Shown here in pieces: positions 14,822 through 22,608 of a stretch of 27,646 nt of DNA. Origin of the DNA: CAYMDS01 sp964576705 (GTDB taxonomy: Bacteria; Patescibacteriota; Microgenomatia; Levybacterales; UBA12049); assembly GCA_964576705.1 (NCBI GenBank), contig CAZNVI010000009.1:1-27646 (forward strand), in the 5' to 3' direction. Under the pieces are notes generated by a model, which searched no databases, had not been told where the DNA came from, and worked only from the letters and a program-made list of their open reading frames with translations. The position numbers and the translations under genes were made by a program. How positions within the stretch are numbered: position 1 is the stretch's first letter; every line of letters begins with the position of its first letter.

Positions 14822-15739
14822 CTACTCGGGGGTTTCGAGTTCGACTTGGATATGCTGGATCGAAGGAACTTTTCTTAGCACACGTCCTTTTATCTTATCA
14901 ATTAACTTCTCCAATTCATCTGTTGTCAGCCTATCCTGCATATGAACCTCCATATTTACTAGTAAGCTATTTGAGCCAATCTGCATCGTTCGTAGATCCA
15001 GGACTTCTTTAACCTGAGGAATAGTAAGTGCGACTTTTTTTATTTTTTTCTCAATAACAAGATCTGCTCGCTTTCCAACTAGAAATCCTTTTATACCTAT
15101 AATAAGAATAAATGCTAGAAATGCAGTCACCGCACCGATAACCATAGATCCCACAGCATCTGCACGTGCTTCATCAAGAATTTGATAGATTAATAAGGAT
15201 ATTAATCCACTTACAGCTGCTGTTGTTCCCATAAGATCAAGTACGAACGCATTTTTTGTAGCAACGGCACTTGCGTATAAAAACTCGTGACGTAATTGAC
15301 GAATTGGTTTCCCTTTCATAAGCCTTTTGTAACTTAACGATAACGCATAGCCGTTAGTAACTATAGAAAAAATGAGCGCACCAAAAGCAACTATTATATG
15401 CGAAACTTCTTCCGGATGAAAAAAGCGGTTAATACCTAAGTAGATTGAGCCAGTGGCAGTAAGAGTCATCATGACCACAGCTGATATAAGAGACCAGAAA
15501 TATATTTCTTTTCCATAGCCGAAAGGATAGCGCTTGCTTGGCTTTTTCTTCGAAAGTCTATGTCCTATTAGAAGAAATCCAGCAGAAGCCAAATCTGTAA
15601 GACCTTGGAGGAATTCGGAAAACATAACGACGCTTCCTGTAAATATAGCTATAAATAAATTAATAACAACATCAAGCAGATCAACAATAAACGATGTAAT
15701 AATTACCCGAAATTCAGAAATATTCTTACTTTTGTTCAT
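14822..15739 (-). CDS. Cation diffusion facilitator family protein with altered metal site
   Basis: A 305-residue CDF protein: six transmembrane helices in the first ~215 residues and a cytoplasmic ferredoxin-like dimer domain after that (VKEVLDLRTMQIGSNSLLVNMEVHM...). The conserved KRYPFGYGKEIYFWSL loop after helix 2 is clear. CDF proteins export Zn, Fe, Mn or other divalent ions using proton exchange. The helix-2 metal motif (H/D-x3-D) reads Q-x3-D in SEFLQGLTDLASA, and the helix-5 H-x3-D reads A-x3-D in NAFVLDLMG. The classic transport site is therefore missing two of four ligands. I recall subfamilies with such changes. TATAGT at 15752-15757 lies 12 bases before the ATG. Confidence 0.82.
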   Translation of the reverse strand: MNKSKNISEFRVIITSFIVDLLDVVINLFIAIFTGSVVMFSEFLQGLTDLASAGFLLIGHRLSKKKPSKRYPFGYGKEIYFWSLISAVVMMTLTATGSIYLGINRFFHPEEVSHIIVAFGALIFSIVTNGYALSLSYKRLMKGKPIRQLRHEFLYASAVATKNAFVLDLMGTTAAVSGLISLLIYQILDEARADAVGSMVIGAVTAFLAFILIIGIKGFLVGKRADLVIEKKIKKVALTIPQVKEVLDLRTMQIGSNSLLVNMEVHMQDRLTTDELEKLIDKIKGRVLRKVPSIQHIQVELETPE

Positions 15740-15751
15740 AGCTTTCGCATT

Positions 15752-15757
15752 ACTATA
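15752..15757 (-). promoter_or_regulatory. -10 element of the CDF gene
   Basis: TATAGT 12 bases before the ATG at 15739; leader of about 5 bases. Confidence 0.4.
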
Positions 15758-15865
15758 CCAGTTTTCTCAGATAGATGCTCATCATTCACTTCGAATCTAA
15801 TACAACGTCCCGATCAGATTTATATAGCAAGCTCAAGCTTCTATAAATTATAGGGACAATTTAAA

Positions 15866-15895
15866 TTGAATTTTACAATGAACTCGACTTATAAT
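15866..15895 (+). promoter_or_regulatory. Promoter of the Nudix-like gene
   Basis: TTGAAT (15866-15871), 18-base spacer, TATAAT (15890-15895), six bases before ATG 15902; predicted leaderless. Confidence 0.5.
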
Positions 15896-15901
15896 TAATA
15901 C

Positions 15902-16411
15902 ATGTCAAATAGTCTTTCTGATAAAGATATAAAAACAGTATCCTCAATATTCTCAAAAATTGAGCCTGGGCCACTACCTACTGAGATATTTAATCAATTG
16001 GCTCGAATTATGGTTACAACTACAGTTGTTTTTGTACCACTTTTATATGACAAATCCGATAGATTGCGTGTACTTCTAACGAAAAGAGATAAAAACGACA
16101 CCTATTACCCAAATTTATTCCATCCCGCTGGAACTGTTTTACGACCAACAGATGTTACTATTGAAACTGCATTTAATAGAATTATAGCTTCAGAATTGAA
16201 GAATCCAAAAGTCCGGAACTCTCCTGTATTCGTTGATTACGTATTTGATAAAATTGAACGCGGCCGTGAAGTTTCCCTTATCCATTGGATTGAATTGTTA
16301 GAAAAACCCGAAGTTGGAGAATTGTTTTCAATCGATTACTTACCAGAGAACATCATACAGAACGACATACCGCGTATAAAATTGGCAGTAGATCACTTCT
16401 TATCGCATTAA
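15902..16411 (+). CDS. Nudix-like protein with degenerate Nudix box
   Basis: A 169-residue protein with the strand order of a Nudix fold: VVFVPLLYDKSDRLRVLLTKRDK, then NLFHPAGTVLRPTDVTIETAFNRIIASELK where the Nudix box should be, then a hydrophobic strand with SLIHWIELLE. The box keeps the leading Gly and a Glu before the helix but lacks the REUxEE core (here FNRIIASEL), so Mg-dependent hydrolysis of nucleoside diphosphates is doubtful. It could bind nucleotides, or it could be an unrelated fold. It stands alone on the plus strand. Confidence 0.5.
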   Translation: MSNSLSDKDIKTVSSIFSKIEPGPLPTEIFNQLARIMVTTTVVFVPLLYDKSDRLRVLLTKRDKNDTYYPNLFHPAGTVLRPTDVTIETAFNRIIASELKNPKVRNSPVFVDYVFDKIERGREVSLIHWIELLEKPEVGELFSIDYLPENIIQNDIPRIKLAVDHFLSH

Positions 16412-16476
16412 ATAATCGATCTATATAAATGATATATAAAGACCTAGAGTCATTAAAAGATCAGCTTCAAGAAGTG

Positions 16477-17184
16477 TTAAATTTGCTTCGAGTTAATGAT
16501 TTCGATTGTATCTGTATTAGCGGCTAAATAATCAATTACCTCAGGGCTTCTTAATGTATTAATTTCAATCTCCCTTTGATAAATATAGCTAGATCCTGAA
16601 AAGATTAATCCTTCATCCGCGTGACCAGGATGACATGCTATCTCATGCGTTCCCCACGATAAATTACTGATTAATTCAATCAAATTATCAGGCGCTATTC
16701 CTCTGCCGATATTCCTATGCCTCCATGTCCTCCCATGAAATCCCACGTTAAAATTTGAATTAATAGCTCGTATCGGTATATGATTTTCATATCCGAACTT
16801 TCTAACAACCTCCCTAAAACCTCTTATTCTATGAATATGATGATGACTGTCAATATGGTCCGGTAAACGCCCCAAAAGATCACTAAACAATCCTATTTGT
16901 TTGTCAAAAGCATCTATTATCTTATTTTCGGACCATGTCAGAACTTCAGCGAACCTAAGCCAGCGCTGCAATCCTTCCCCTGTTAAATCAAGATGCAGTC
17001 CTATAGATATATTTGGAATCCTATCTATTTCTTTTACTTCACCAGCAGCAGGACCATAAACCATTACTGATGTACTTTTCACTACTCTCCCGTCCTCTAA
17101 AACCTCACGAATACCTCTATTGACTCCCTCACTTATGCCGAAATCATCAGCATTGAAAAAAATCCTTTTTTGCCTCTCATGCAT
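16477..17184 (-). CDS. ChbG/YdjC-family deacetylase
   Basis: About 235 residues with the YdjC/ChbG/HpnK signature: FFNADDFGISEGVNRGI (metal Asp), SIGLHLDLTGE (His-x-Asp), IDSHHHIHRI and IACHPGH. These enzymes remove acetyl groups from N-acetylated sugars such as chitooligosaccharides or sugar lipids, using a divalent metal. The longest frame begins at ATG 17190, but AAAGGA (minus strand, 17191-17196) directly abuts it and stands six bases from ATG 17184, so the second Met is the better start. TATAAT at 17221-17226 gives a leader of about 30 bases. This is one of the few first genes here with an ordinary leader and Shine-Dalgarno. Confidence 0.87.
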   Translation of the reverse strand: MHERQKRIFFNADDFGISEGVNRGIREVLEDGRVVKSTSVMVYGPAAGEVKEIDRIPNISIGLHLDLTGEGLQRWLRFAEVLTWSENKIIDAFDKQIGLFSDLLGRLPDHIDSHHHIHRIRGFREVVRKFGYENHIPIRAINSNFNVGFHGRTWRHRNIGRGIAPDNLIELISNLSWGTHEIACHPGHADEGLIFSGSSYIYQREIEINTLRSPEVIDYLAANTDTIEIINSKQI

Positions 17185-17220
17185 TTGCATTCCTTTAAAT
17201 AGTCCGGCCTTACATCATGC

Positions 17221-17226
17221 ATTATA
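17221..17226 (-). promoter_or_regulatory. -10 element of the ChbG/YdjC gene
   Basis: TATAAT about 36 bases before ATG 17184, with a Shine-Dalgarno AAAGGA at 17191-17196 between them. An exception to the leaderless pattern. Confidence 0.45.
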
Positions 17227-17488
17227 CACAATATAACTTCCATTTAATTATATATCTCGCACATACTCCAGCCATAGAAGTGGATAATGGACCAGTCAGA
17301 TTCTTCGAAGGAAGGCGCAGATTCTAAGTTCTTATTCCGACTTCGATTCGTATCCAAAACATAAAACTCGCTTTTTATAATTTCTCCTTACTCTTTATTT
17401 ATTCCGATTATTTTTCACAATTTTTCACGATTGATGAATTATCGAGATCTATCAATATAAACCTCAAAAATTAGCTTCAGGGATTTTC

Positions 17489-17518
17489 TTGACAAACTTG
17501 TGAAAATTTGTGTTAAAT
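17489..17518 (+). promoter_or_regulatory. Promoter of the candidate small RNA
   Basis: Consensus -35 TTGACA (17489-17494), 18-base spacer, -10 TTAAAT (17513-17518) preceded by TG. The expected start of transcription is about 17525. Confidence 0.55.
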
Positions 17519-17524
17519 GTCTAT

Positions 17525-17633
17525 GGCACTTAGTTTTATTCCTGCCTGAATGACTAAGAGCCATTTACCCTAAGAGCATTGCTTTTCGTACCGAACTTAT
17601 CATTCACATTATCGAAAGCGATGCTCTTTTTTT
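17525..17633 (+). ncRNA. Candidate free-standing small RNA (about 110 nt)
   Basis: A TTGACA promoter, two stem-loops and a U-run lie in a 557-base gap with no plus-strand gene after them. Stem 1 pairs ATGGCACTTAG (17523-17533) with CTAAGAGCCAT (17554-17564), 10 of 11 matched, around a 20-base loop. Stem 2 pairs 17572-17588 with 17613-17628 and ends in seven T residues. CTAAGAG occurs twice (17554 and 17570), so the first arm could pair with either, allowing alternative folds. No ORF of note lies inside. The shape is unlike SRP RNA, tmRNA or RNase P RNA. The predicted start falls within the first bases of stem 1, so the exact 5' end is uncertain. Confidence 0.55.
17572..17633 (+). terminator. 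Rho-independent terminator of the candidate small RNA
   Basis: Arms AAGAGCAT/ATGCTCTT extended by TGC-TTTTCG against CGAAA-GCG, a 24-base loop, then TTTTTTT at 17627-17633. The T-run is on the plus strand only, so this terminates plus-strand transcription and not the DUF2207 gene. Confidence 0.7.
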
Positions 17634-17747
17634 GTGTTCATCATACCGAGCCAAGAGATCGGAATAGAAAAACACAATCCGCCGAAGTGAACTTTCGACT
17701 GCGTGGCTGTAAACCATGAGATGAATTTAGGCGGCGGCGGATCAGTC

Positions 17748-19634
17748 TCAACTCGCACCTCCACCTCCACCCCCACCGCCTCCTCCGCCTCCACCACCGG
17801 AGAAACCCCCGCCTCCACCGGATGAGCCGGAGCTAAAAGAAGTATTCAGAGAAGACACCATGGACGAAAAGCTATTTGTAAAATCACTCCCGATAGTTGT
17901 ATCTATACCTGAAACTGATGAATCGATACGATTACCGTTTGATGAATATACATGATACCAATAAGGATTTGAGCTGGTACTAACTTGAGACAGTATAAGG
18001 GGTAGGTATGCTGAGATCTTTTTCGAAACACCTAAAGCTGTTCCATACACTAAAATTTCCTCCCAAATCACTGCTGCCTGTGGCAGGCTATTTGCTATTT
18101 CTGACAGATCACCAATATATCTCTTGAAAGCTTGCCACTGTGCTGCTTGCACCTGAGCGTCTTTCGTCCATCTTCGAAAAAACATACCGATCATTACCAC
18201 TGAAGCTATGATCCCTACAAGAATCCATAATATGGCTTTTAAAGATATCGTAAGCGCACCAAAAATCACGGCGAATCCAAAAGATGCTAATAACCAAAAA
18301 ATTATATTACTTATTATGAAACGCGTGACCCACTTTTCGCTTTCAGGCTCAATAAAACCTTTCGAGTCAGCGATTTTTTTCACAGACGAAGTCCAGCGTT
18401 TGAAAAACACACGAGTGTTTGTAGGTTCAGTTTTCATCCGTTTCGTCAATACTTCCATGTCTACAGTGTTCGTGTCCAGAGAATCCCTAAACACGAAATC
18501 TAATACGTCTTTCTCGAAATCTTCAAGTTTTTTATCCGACTTATAATTTGTATCAATTAAGCGCAAAGAATATTTGTATTTAGTACCACTACCTATGCCT
18601 AAGATACCATGTGAGTACTTTCCTATTGCTTGTAATTCTATTTTTTTCTTTCTGGCAAGATCTAAAATAGTCGCCGAAAAAGAATTCGGCGTTACAGAAT
18701 GATTCTGAGATAAAAGTGCTTCAACCAATGCTGGATGAAGTTTACTGGGCGGTAAATGTAAATATTCAGGCACAGTTATGGTTTTATATTCTTTACCGTA
18801 TTTCATAAAAAGCCTGAACCAGTAAAGTATCCAGACTATTGTACCGACAATCAGAGCGACTAGTAGTAAAAACTTTCCGCGTTGAATTAATTGGGTATTT
18901 CTCATAAATCCCTCTTCTTCGTTTCGGATTCTAACTAAAGCATTTTCCGAGATGCTTTCCCCTTCAATTAAATTTGATGGGAATAAAACACGTACTTCGA
19001 CAAATTGTTCAGATGGTAAATTTTCTACAGTAAATTCTGCTGTGTTGTTATCAATTATTCTTGAGTTGCCGCTTAAGGGACCATGACCCCATATGTATAA
19101 CTGCTTAGGGCTAAGAGCGGAGGGCATATGGACACGAACTATAACGTTGTCCGTTTTTGCGCCCCATTTATCACCTATTACCTTCCAATAAAACTCACCG
19201 ACGTCTTGATACTTTTTTAGAGCACCCGAAAGACGATATGAAAAAATGAAAGTTTTGTTTTCATTATATGAGCTGTGGTAAGCTTCTATATGCTGATCAG
19301 ATCCCTGACGCCGTACGGCAAAATACCCTTCAGGTCTACTCGAATCTACGACTGGAAGAGCTTCATAAGTAGTACCATTACTATCAGAAATGCTTACATC
19401 ATCAATTCTTTCATATCCTTGTAATGGAATATCCCAAAAAACCATGGTGAATGACCCGTTGAAGGAAAAAGTCCTTTTTTCAACTACGTCTATACTACTG
19501 TCTGTATTAATTCGATAGATAATATCAACCTTCGGGAAATAAAATGATTTCGATTGCGCGTGAACGACAGAGCGGTTAACTGAAAAACTGATAAAAGAGA
19601 TAAAGAAAAAAAGAACTATAAGTACCTTTTTCAC
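17748..19634 (-). CDS. DUF2207 family membrane protein with poly-Gly tail
   Basis: A 628-residue protein. A signal peptide (about 1-26) is followed by an extracellular beta-rich DUF2207 domain (about 30-225), a transmembrane helix at about 253-273 (FLLLVALIVGTIVWILYWF), a cytoplasmic region containing YLHLPPSKLHPALVEALLSQ typical of the family, two more helices at about 440-490, and a Ser-rich then Gly-rich C-terminus (FSSGSSGGGGGFSGGGGGGG... ending AS). The glycine tail is common in DUF2207 proteins. Function is unknown; the family is usually taken as an envelope protein. The start is GTG 19634; TACAAT at 19641-19646 lies six bases upstream. Confidence 0.85.
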   Translation of the reverse strand: MKKVLIVLFFFISFISFSVNRSVVHAQSKSFYFPKVDIIYRINTDSSIDVVEKRTFSFNGSFTMVFWDIPLQGYERIDDVSISDSNGTTYEALPVVDSSRPEGYFAVRRQGSDQHIEAYHSSYNENKTFIFSYRLSGALKKYQDVGEFYWKVIGDKWGAKTDNVIVRVHMPSALSPKQLYIWGHGPLSGNSRIIDNNTAEFTVENLPSEQFVEVRVLFPSNLIEGESISENALVRIRNEEEGFMRNTQLIQRGKFLLLVALIVGTIVWILYWFRLFMKYGKEYKTITVPEYLHLPPSKLHPALVEALLSQNHSVTPNSFSATILDLARKKKIELQAIGKYSHGILGIGSGTKYKYSLRLIDTNYKSDKKLEDFEKDVLDFVFRDSLDTNTVDMEVLTKRMKTEPTNTRVFFKRWTSSVKKIADSKGFIEPESEKWVTRFIISNIIFWLLASFGFAVIFGALTISLKAILWILVGIIASVVMIGMFFRRWTKDAQVQAAQWQAFKRYIGDLSEIANSLPQAAVIWEEILVYGTALGVSKKISAYLPLILSQVSTSSNPYWYHVYSSNGNRIDSSVSGIDTTIGSDFTNSFSSMVSSLNTSFSSGSSGGGGGFSGGGGGGGGGGGGGGAS

Positions 19635-19640
19635 CTCTCT

Positions 19641-19646
19641 ATTGTA
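19641..19646 (-). promoter_or_regulatory. -10 element of the DUF2207 gene
   Basis: TACAAT six bases before GTG 19634; predicted leaderless with a GTG start. GAGAGG between them could instead serve as a weak Shine-Dalgarno. Confidence 0.4.
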
Positions 19647-19670
19647 GCGTATTTGTGAATAATAAAAAGC

Positions 19671-21539
19671 TTATTTTAAACTTGCTGCCTCTTCTATAAA
19701 ATCAGATTCTGGCTCATTAAAAGAAGCTATAGTCCACCCAAGTCTCTGAGTGAGAGCTGCATATACCCACATAGCTATGGTGTTTTCCGAAATGCCAAGT
19801 TCGTCTATAATCCTCTGAAAACCAGCGGGCAACCTATCTTTAGGAATATTGGCAAAACTCCCTGTAAGATATTCTCCACTAGAGCCCATTTTCCCCACCA
19901 AATAACCTTCTGTGTCATATATATCTTTCAATTCTCCAAAGGCACTTTTAGGCTCAGGAATAAAACCAGAGGCCGATATAACATAATCGTATGTTGTTCG
20001 TATACCTCCCGAACTGGTAACAGTTATCCCATCCCGTCCTTCTTCATTAGCATATTCTATCGTACTTGCCCTATCAGTATCTGCACGAATTCTCTCCGTA
20101 TTTGTATCATTCCAAACATTTTTATATCTTCTTCTAACTCCCAACCTATATTGGATTGCAGCTTTCAGAGGCTGACCATACCATGTGACCATAGGCATTC
20201 CCGGATATTCATCCTCAAAATCTTCAGGGTATGATTCTTGCGGAGCGTTACCTGCTAGAAATTCTATAATCGTTCGACCTGTATCACCAGCGCCTATTAC
20301 TGCAACCCGTTTCTCTCCAAGTAAATCTACTAACGGGTACTTATTCGGATCACGGTCAAGATACATCTCCCATGCGCTTAGCAGTTTAGATATTCCGCTT
20401 AGACTGAGGACTCGGGGAAGCTTAAACTGAAATCTATCGGCCTGTCCTCTATCTGCAAATTCACGAAGACTTTCAAGCTGGGAATCTATTTCGTCACCGG
20501 CTTCTCCATATAGTCTGTTTGATGATTTATCCTCAAATGTACTTGTCTCCGTCCCTGGTCCTCCAAGAAAAATTACAGTTCTAGCATAAAGATAACGAGA
20601 TTCTGAAGTAGAAGGATCAATTAAATATAGCTCTGTACCATCTTCGCTTAGACCATTTGGTATGACCTCCTGTCCCGTGATAATGTCATGCGTGTTACAT
20701 GCAACTACTGCTGCAGTCCCCTCACCTAAACGCTTAGCGCTAATATACTCTCTCTCACTTAAATCATCACAAATCACACTTTTCGCTGCTTTATCTACCA
20801 GAGCATCACCGATACTTGGCTGATTTAGCATACCTCTCGGCCTGGTGGGAGTAGTCGATCCTCCAGAAAAAGGCAATTGTCTGCCTGTAGGATCATCTTC
20901 GTCTACTGTACTATTTAGAAAAATCGGCCTTGAACGCATAGGTTCACCCAGTCTTTGTTCCCTCGTTATTAATGTCACTTTCCGAAAAGGCGCAAGTATT
21001 GAAGCCAGAATAGCTGTTTGCGGACCGCCACCTATTATCACGACGCCTCTTACGACTCTTTCTCCTCTGAGAGAGGCTTCATCGATTTCGTCAAGGCTAT
21101 ACTTTGTGCTTGCCTTGGCTAAATCATCTATAATTTTCATTAACTCACGTCTTGTAGTGTCTTCAGAAAGCATCATTTCGATAGCTCTTCCATAGGCGTT
21201 AGAAGGAGAGTTCAATGCCTCACTATGATCATTCGGAAAAGAATTAATCATCTCATGAGCTTCGCTTGATTTTTCAGTAGTCGCTACGTCCATATCGAAT
21301 TGATCCACAGCCTGTCTTAGAGGATTTCTGAAAGGAAGTTCACGGGCTCTATCTAAAATAGGCTCTATATTTCTTTGGGCATTAGCTTCAATTAGCCTTG
21401 ACATCAACTTTTCTGGTGTATATCCTAATTCCCCAGCGACAGAAGCTAAAGAATTTTTTAAAAACAGTCTTACTACCCCATCGTAATCAGCAGCTGTCCC
21501 ATTTATCGCAACCAATCGCCTAGCTTCAGCCGGTGTCAA
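19671..21539 (-). CDS. Two-Rossmann flavoprotein oxidoreductase (N-terminus frameshifted)
   Basis: A 622-residue protein. An N-terminal helical region (1-160) is followed by an FAD-type Rossmann motif RGVVIIGGGPQTAILAS (about 164-180), a linker, a second Rossmann motif KRVAVIGAGDTGRTIIEFL (about 410-428) for NAD(P)H, and YDYVISASGFIPEP, the ATG-like motif near the FAD. This resembles flavin monooxygenases and ferredoxin/thioredoxin reductase-like oxidoreductases; the substrate is unknown. The listed start is TTG 21539 with a perfect AAAGGAGG six bases upstream. The frame stays open above it to about 21701 with no start codon, while ATG 21796 with a good promoter sits in another frame. The natural protein was probably about 700 residues long. 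Confidence 0.7.
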   Translation of the reverse strand: MTPAEARRLVAINGTAADYDGVVRLFLKNSLASVAGELGYTPEKLMSRLIEANAQRNIEPILDRARELPFRNPLRQAVDQFDMDVATTEKSSEAHEMINSFPNDHSEALNSPSNAYGRAIEMMLSEDTTRRELMKIIDDLAKASTKYSLDEIDEASLRGERVVRGVVIIGGGPQTAILASILAPFRKVTLITREQRLGEPMRSRPIFLNSTVDEDDPTGRQLPFSGGSTTPTRPRGMLNQPSIGDALVDKAAKSVICDDLSEREYISAKRLGEGTAAVVACNTHDIITGQEVIPNGLSEDGTELYLIDPSTSESRYLYARTVIFLGGPGTETSTFEDKSSNRLYGEAGDEIDSQLESLREFADRGQADRFQFKLPRVLSLSGISKLLSAWEMYLDRDPNKYPLVDLLGEKRVAVIGAGDTGRTIIEFLAGNAPQESYPEDFEDEYPGMPMVTWYGQPLKAAIQYRLGVRRRYKNVWNDTNTERIRADTDRASTIEYANEEGRDGITVTSSGGIRTTYDYVISASGFIPEPKSAFGELKDIYDTEGYLVGKMGSSGEYLTGSFANIPKDRLPAGFQRIIDELGISENTIAMWVYAALTQRLGWTIASFNEPESDFIEEAASLK

Positions 21540-21664
21540 TCGTGGCCTCCTTTGGGTTAAAAGGGCGCTAAGAGGAAATGAATCAAGAGCTAACAGCTGC
21601 GATATCCGCTCAGTGTTAAAAGCTGTAATCCTATCAGCTGGCTTTTCATTTAAAAATCGTGTCT

Positions 21665-21796
21665 CTAAAGCAGATTGAGGTCCGAATAGCCAGCATAAAG
21701 ACTAGACGACTCATTCTTATAAATATATTTTTCAGGCTCAAACTTGTTTAGCTTAATTCCTTTATCTGATGGGTATATCGGCTCTATTTCTAGCAT
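21665..21796 (-). pseudogene. Out-of-frame N-terminal piece of the flavoprotein gene
   Basis: ATG 21796 opens 43 codons (MLEIEPIYPSDKGIKLNKFE... to a TAG at 21665-21667). The main flavoprotein frame is open from about 21701 downward, so a one-base shift anywhere between 21668 and 21701 would join this piece to it with a protein-like sequence (...YAGYSGPQSALETRFLNEKP...). Either the gene is disrupted, with translation restarting at TTG 21539, or the sequence has an indel error. Confidence 0.55.
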
Positions 21797-21811
21797 AAAT
21801 TTAGACCTATA

Positions 21812-21840
21812 ATTATACACAGGAAGATAAAAATTTGCAA
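21812..21840 (-). promoter_or_regulatory. Promoter of the flavoprotein gene
   Basis: TTGCAA (21835-21840), 17-base spacer, TATAAT (21812-21817), 15 bases before ATG 21796. It supports 21796 as the original start of the gene. Confidence 0.55.
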
Positions 21841-21875
21841 GCTTGTAGACTTATAATTAAGTGGAGATAAGGGGA

Positions 21876-22580
21876 TCAGAGATGACTACCTTTAAGTTGC
21901 GATGTGTTACGTAAAGTTCTTTTTTCGGCTTCTTTATGGCTTTTCTCTAAAGCATACAGGCTGATTCCTATTAATCCAAGCCCTGCTCCTAGAATACTGC
22001 CTCCTATAACATCTGTAGCCCAATGCTCACCCAAATATACCCTAGAAAGAAGCATCAGAATATTAAATATCACTACCCCGCCAATTATCGCTATCTTCAT
22101 ATATTTCGGGAGTTTTTTAGTATGCCAAATAAACAGTATTATTAGTGTGGATAAAAAAACAGTCCTTCCACTATGTCCTGAAGGATATGAGTATTCAGAT
22201 CTGACATGGAATTGAGGAAACTCGATGAGGCGCTTTGTACGAAGTAAGAACTCTGGGGGTGGAATATTTTCGACGACTGTTTTTCCGAATATTTCAATAA
22301 TATGAAAAAGGCCGAAAAGAAAAAACGTGATAAACCCTGCGATTATTTTTCTCTTTACTAAAAGTATTAAAAATAATACTCCGGTTGTTATTTCAAACAT
22401 CCCAATTATACTAAACCAGGAAAAAATATCGTCAAATCTTCTACTTATGTTACCCTGTAGCCTGACTGTGGTATCAAAATCGATTTGTTGAAAAATATTT
22501 ATATCAACTAGATATGAAAAAATTATGAAAGCTAAAAGAAGAAAACTGCCTAAGAAAAAATAAGGTTGCCATGTGCGCAT
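21876..22580 (-). CDS. PAP2-family membrane phosphatase
   Basis: A 234-residue integral membrane protein with about six helices. The PAP2 signature is clear: motif 2 SYPSGHSGRTVF and motif 3 SRVYLGEHWATDVIGG. Motif 1 (K-x6-RP) is only loosely represented by LRTKRLIEFPQ. Family members dephosphorylate lipid phosphates such as undecaprenyl pyrophosphate or phosphatidic acid on the outer side of the membrane. It follows the galU-like gene on the same strand with a 28-base gap and could be co-transcribed, which would fit a role in envelope polysaccharide or lipid-carrier recycling (inference). Confidence 0.87.
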   Translation of the reverse strand: MRTWQPYFFLGSFLLLAFIIFSYLVDINIFQQIDFDTTVRLQGNISRRFDDIFSWFSIIGMFEITTGVLFLILLVKRKIIAGFITFFLFGLFHIIEIFGKTVVENIPPPEFLLRTKRLIEFPQFHVRSEYSYPSGHSGRTVFLSTLIILFIWHTKKLPKYMKIAIIGGVVIFNILMLLSRVYLGEHWATDVIGGSILGAGLGLIGISLYALEKSHKEAEKRTLRNTSQLKGSHL

Positions 22581-22608
22581 TTACTTATGATAACACAAGG
22601 CATTATCC

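Noticed and set aside
16429..16527. Short plus-strand ORF (32 codons, MIYKDLESLKDQLQEVLNLL...) after the Nudix-like gene
   Set aside because: Coiled-coil-like start but it overlaps the end of the ChbG/YdjC gene on the other strand and has no support beyond a TATATAA upstream.
17677..17742. Possible terminator for DUF2207 (ATCCGCCG at 17677-17684 with CGGCGGAT at 17735-17742, then TGTGTTTTTC on the minus strand)
   Set aside because: The 50-base loop and interrupted T-run make it a weak terminator; the arms partly reflect Gly-codon-like GC repeats.
17609..17818. Minus-strand frame of 69 codons overlapping the end of the DUF2207 gene
   Set aside because: It is the alternate frame of the poly-Gly coding stretch and reads as low-complexity Glu/Val then unrelated sequence; the DUF2207 frame is clearly the real one.
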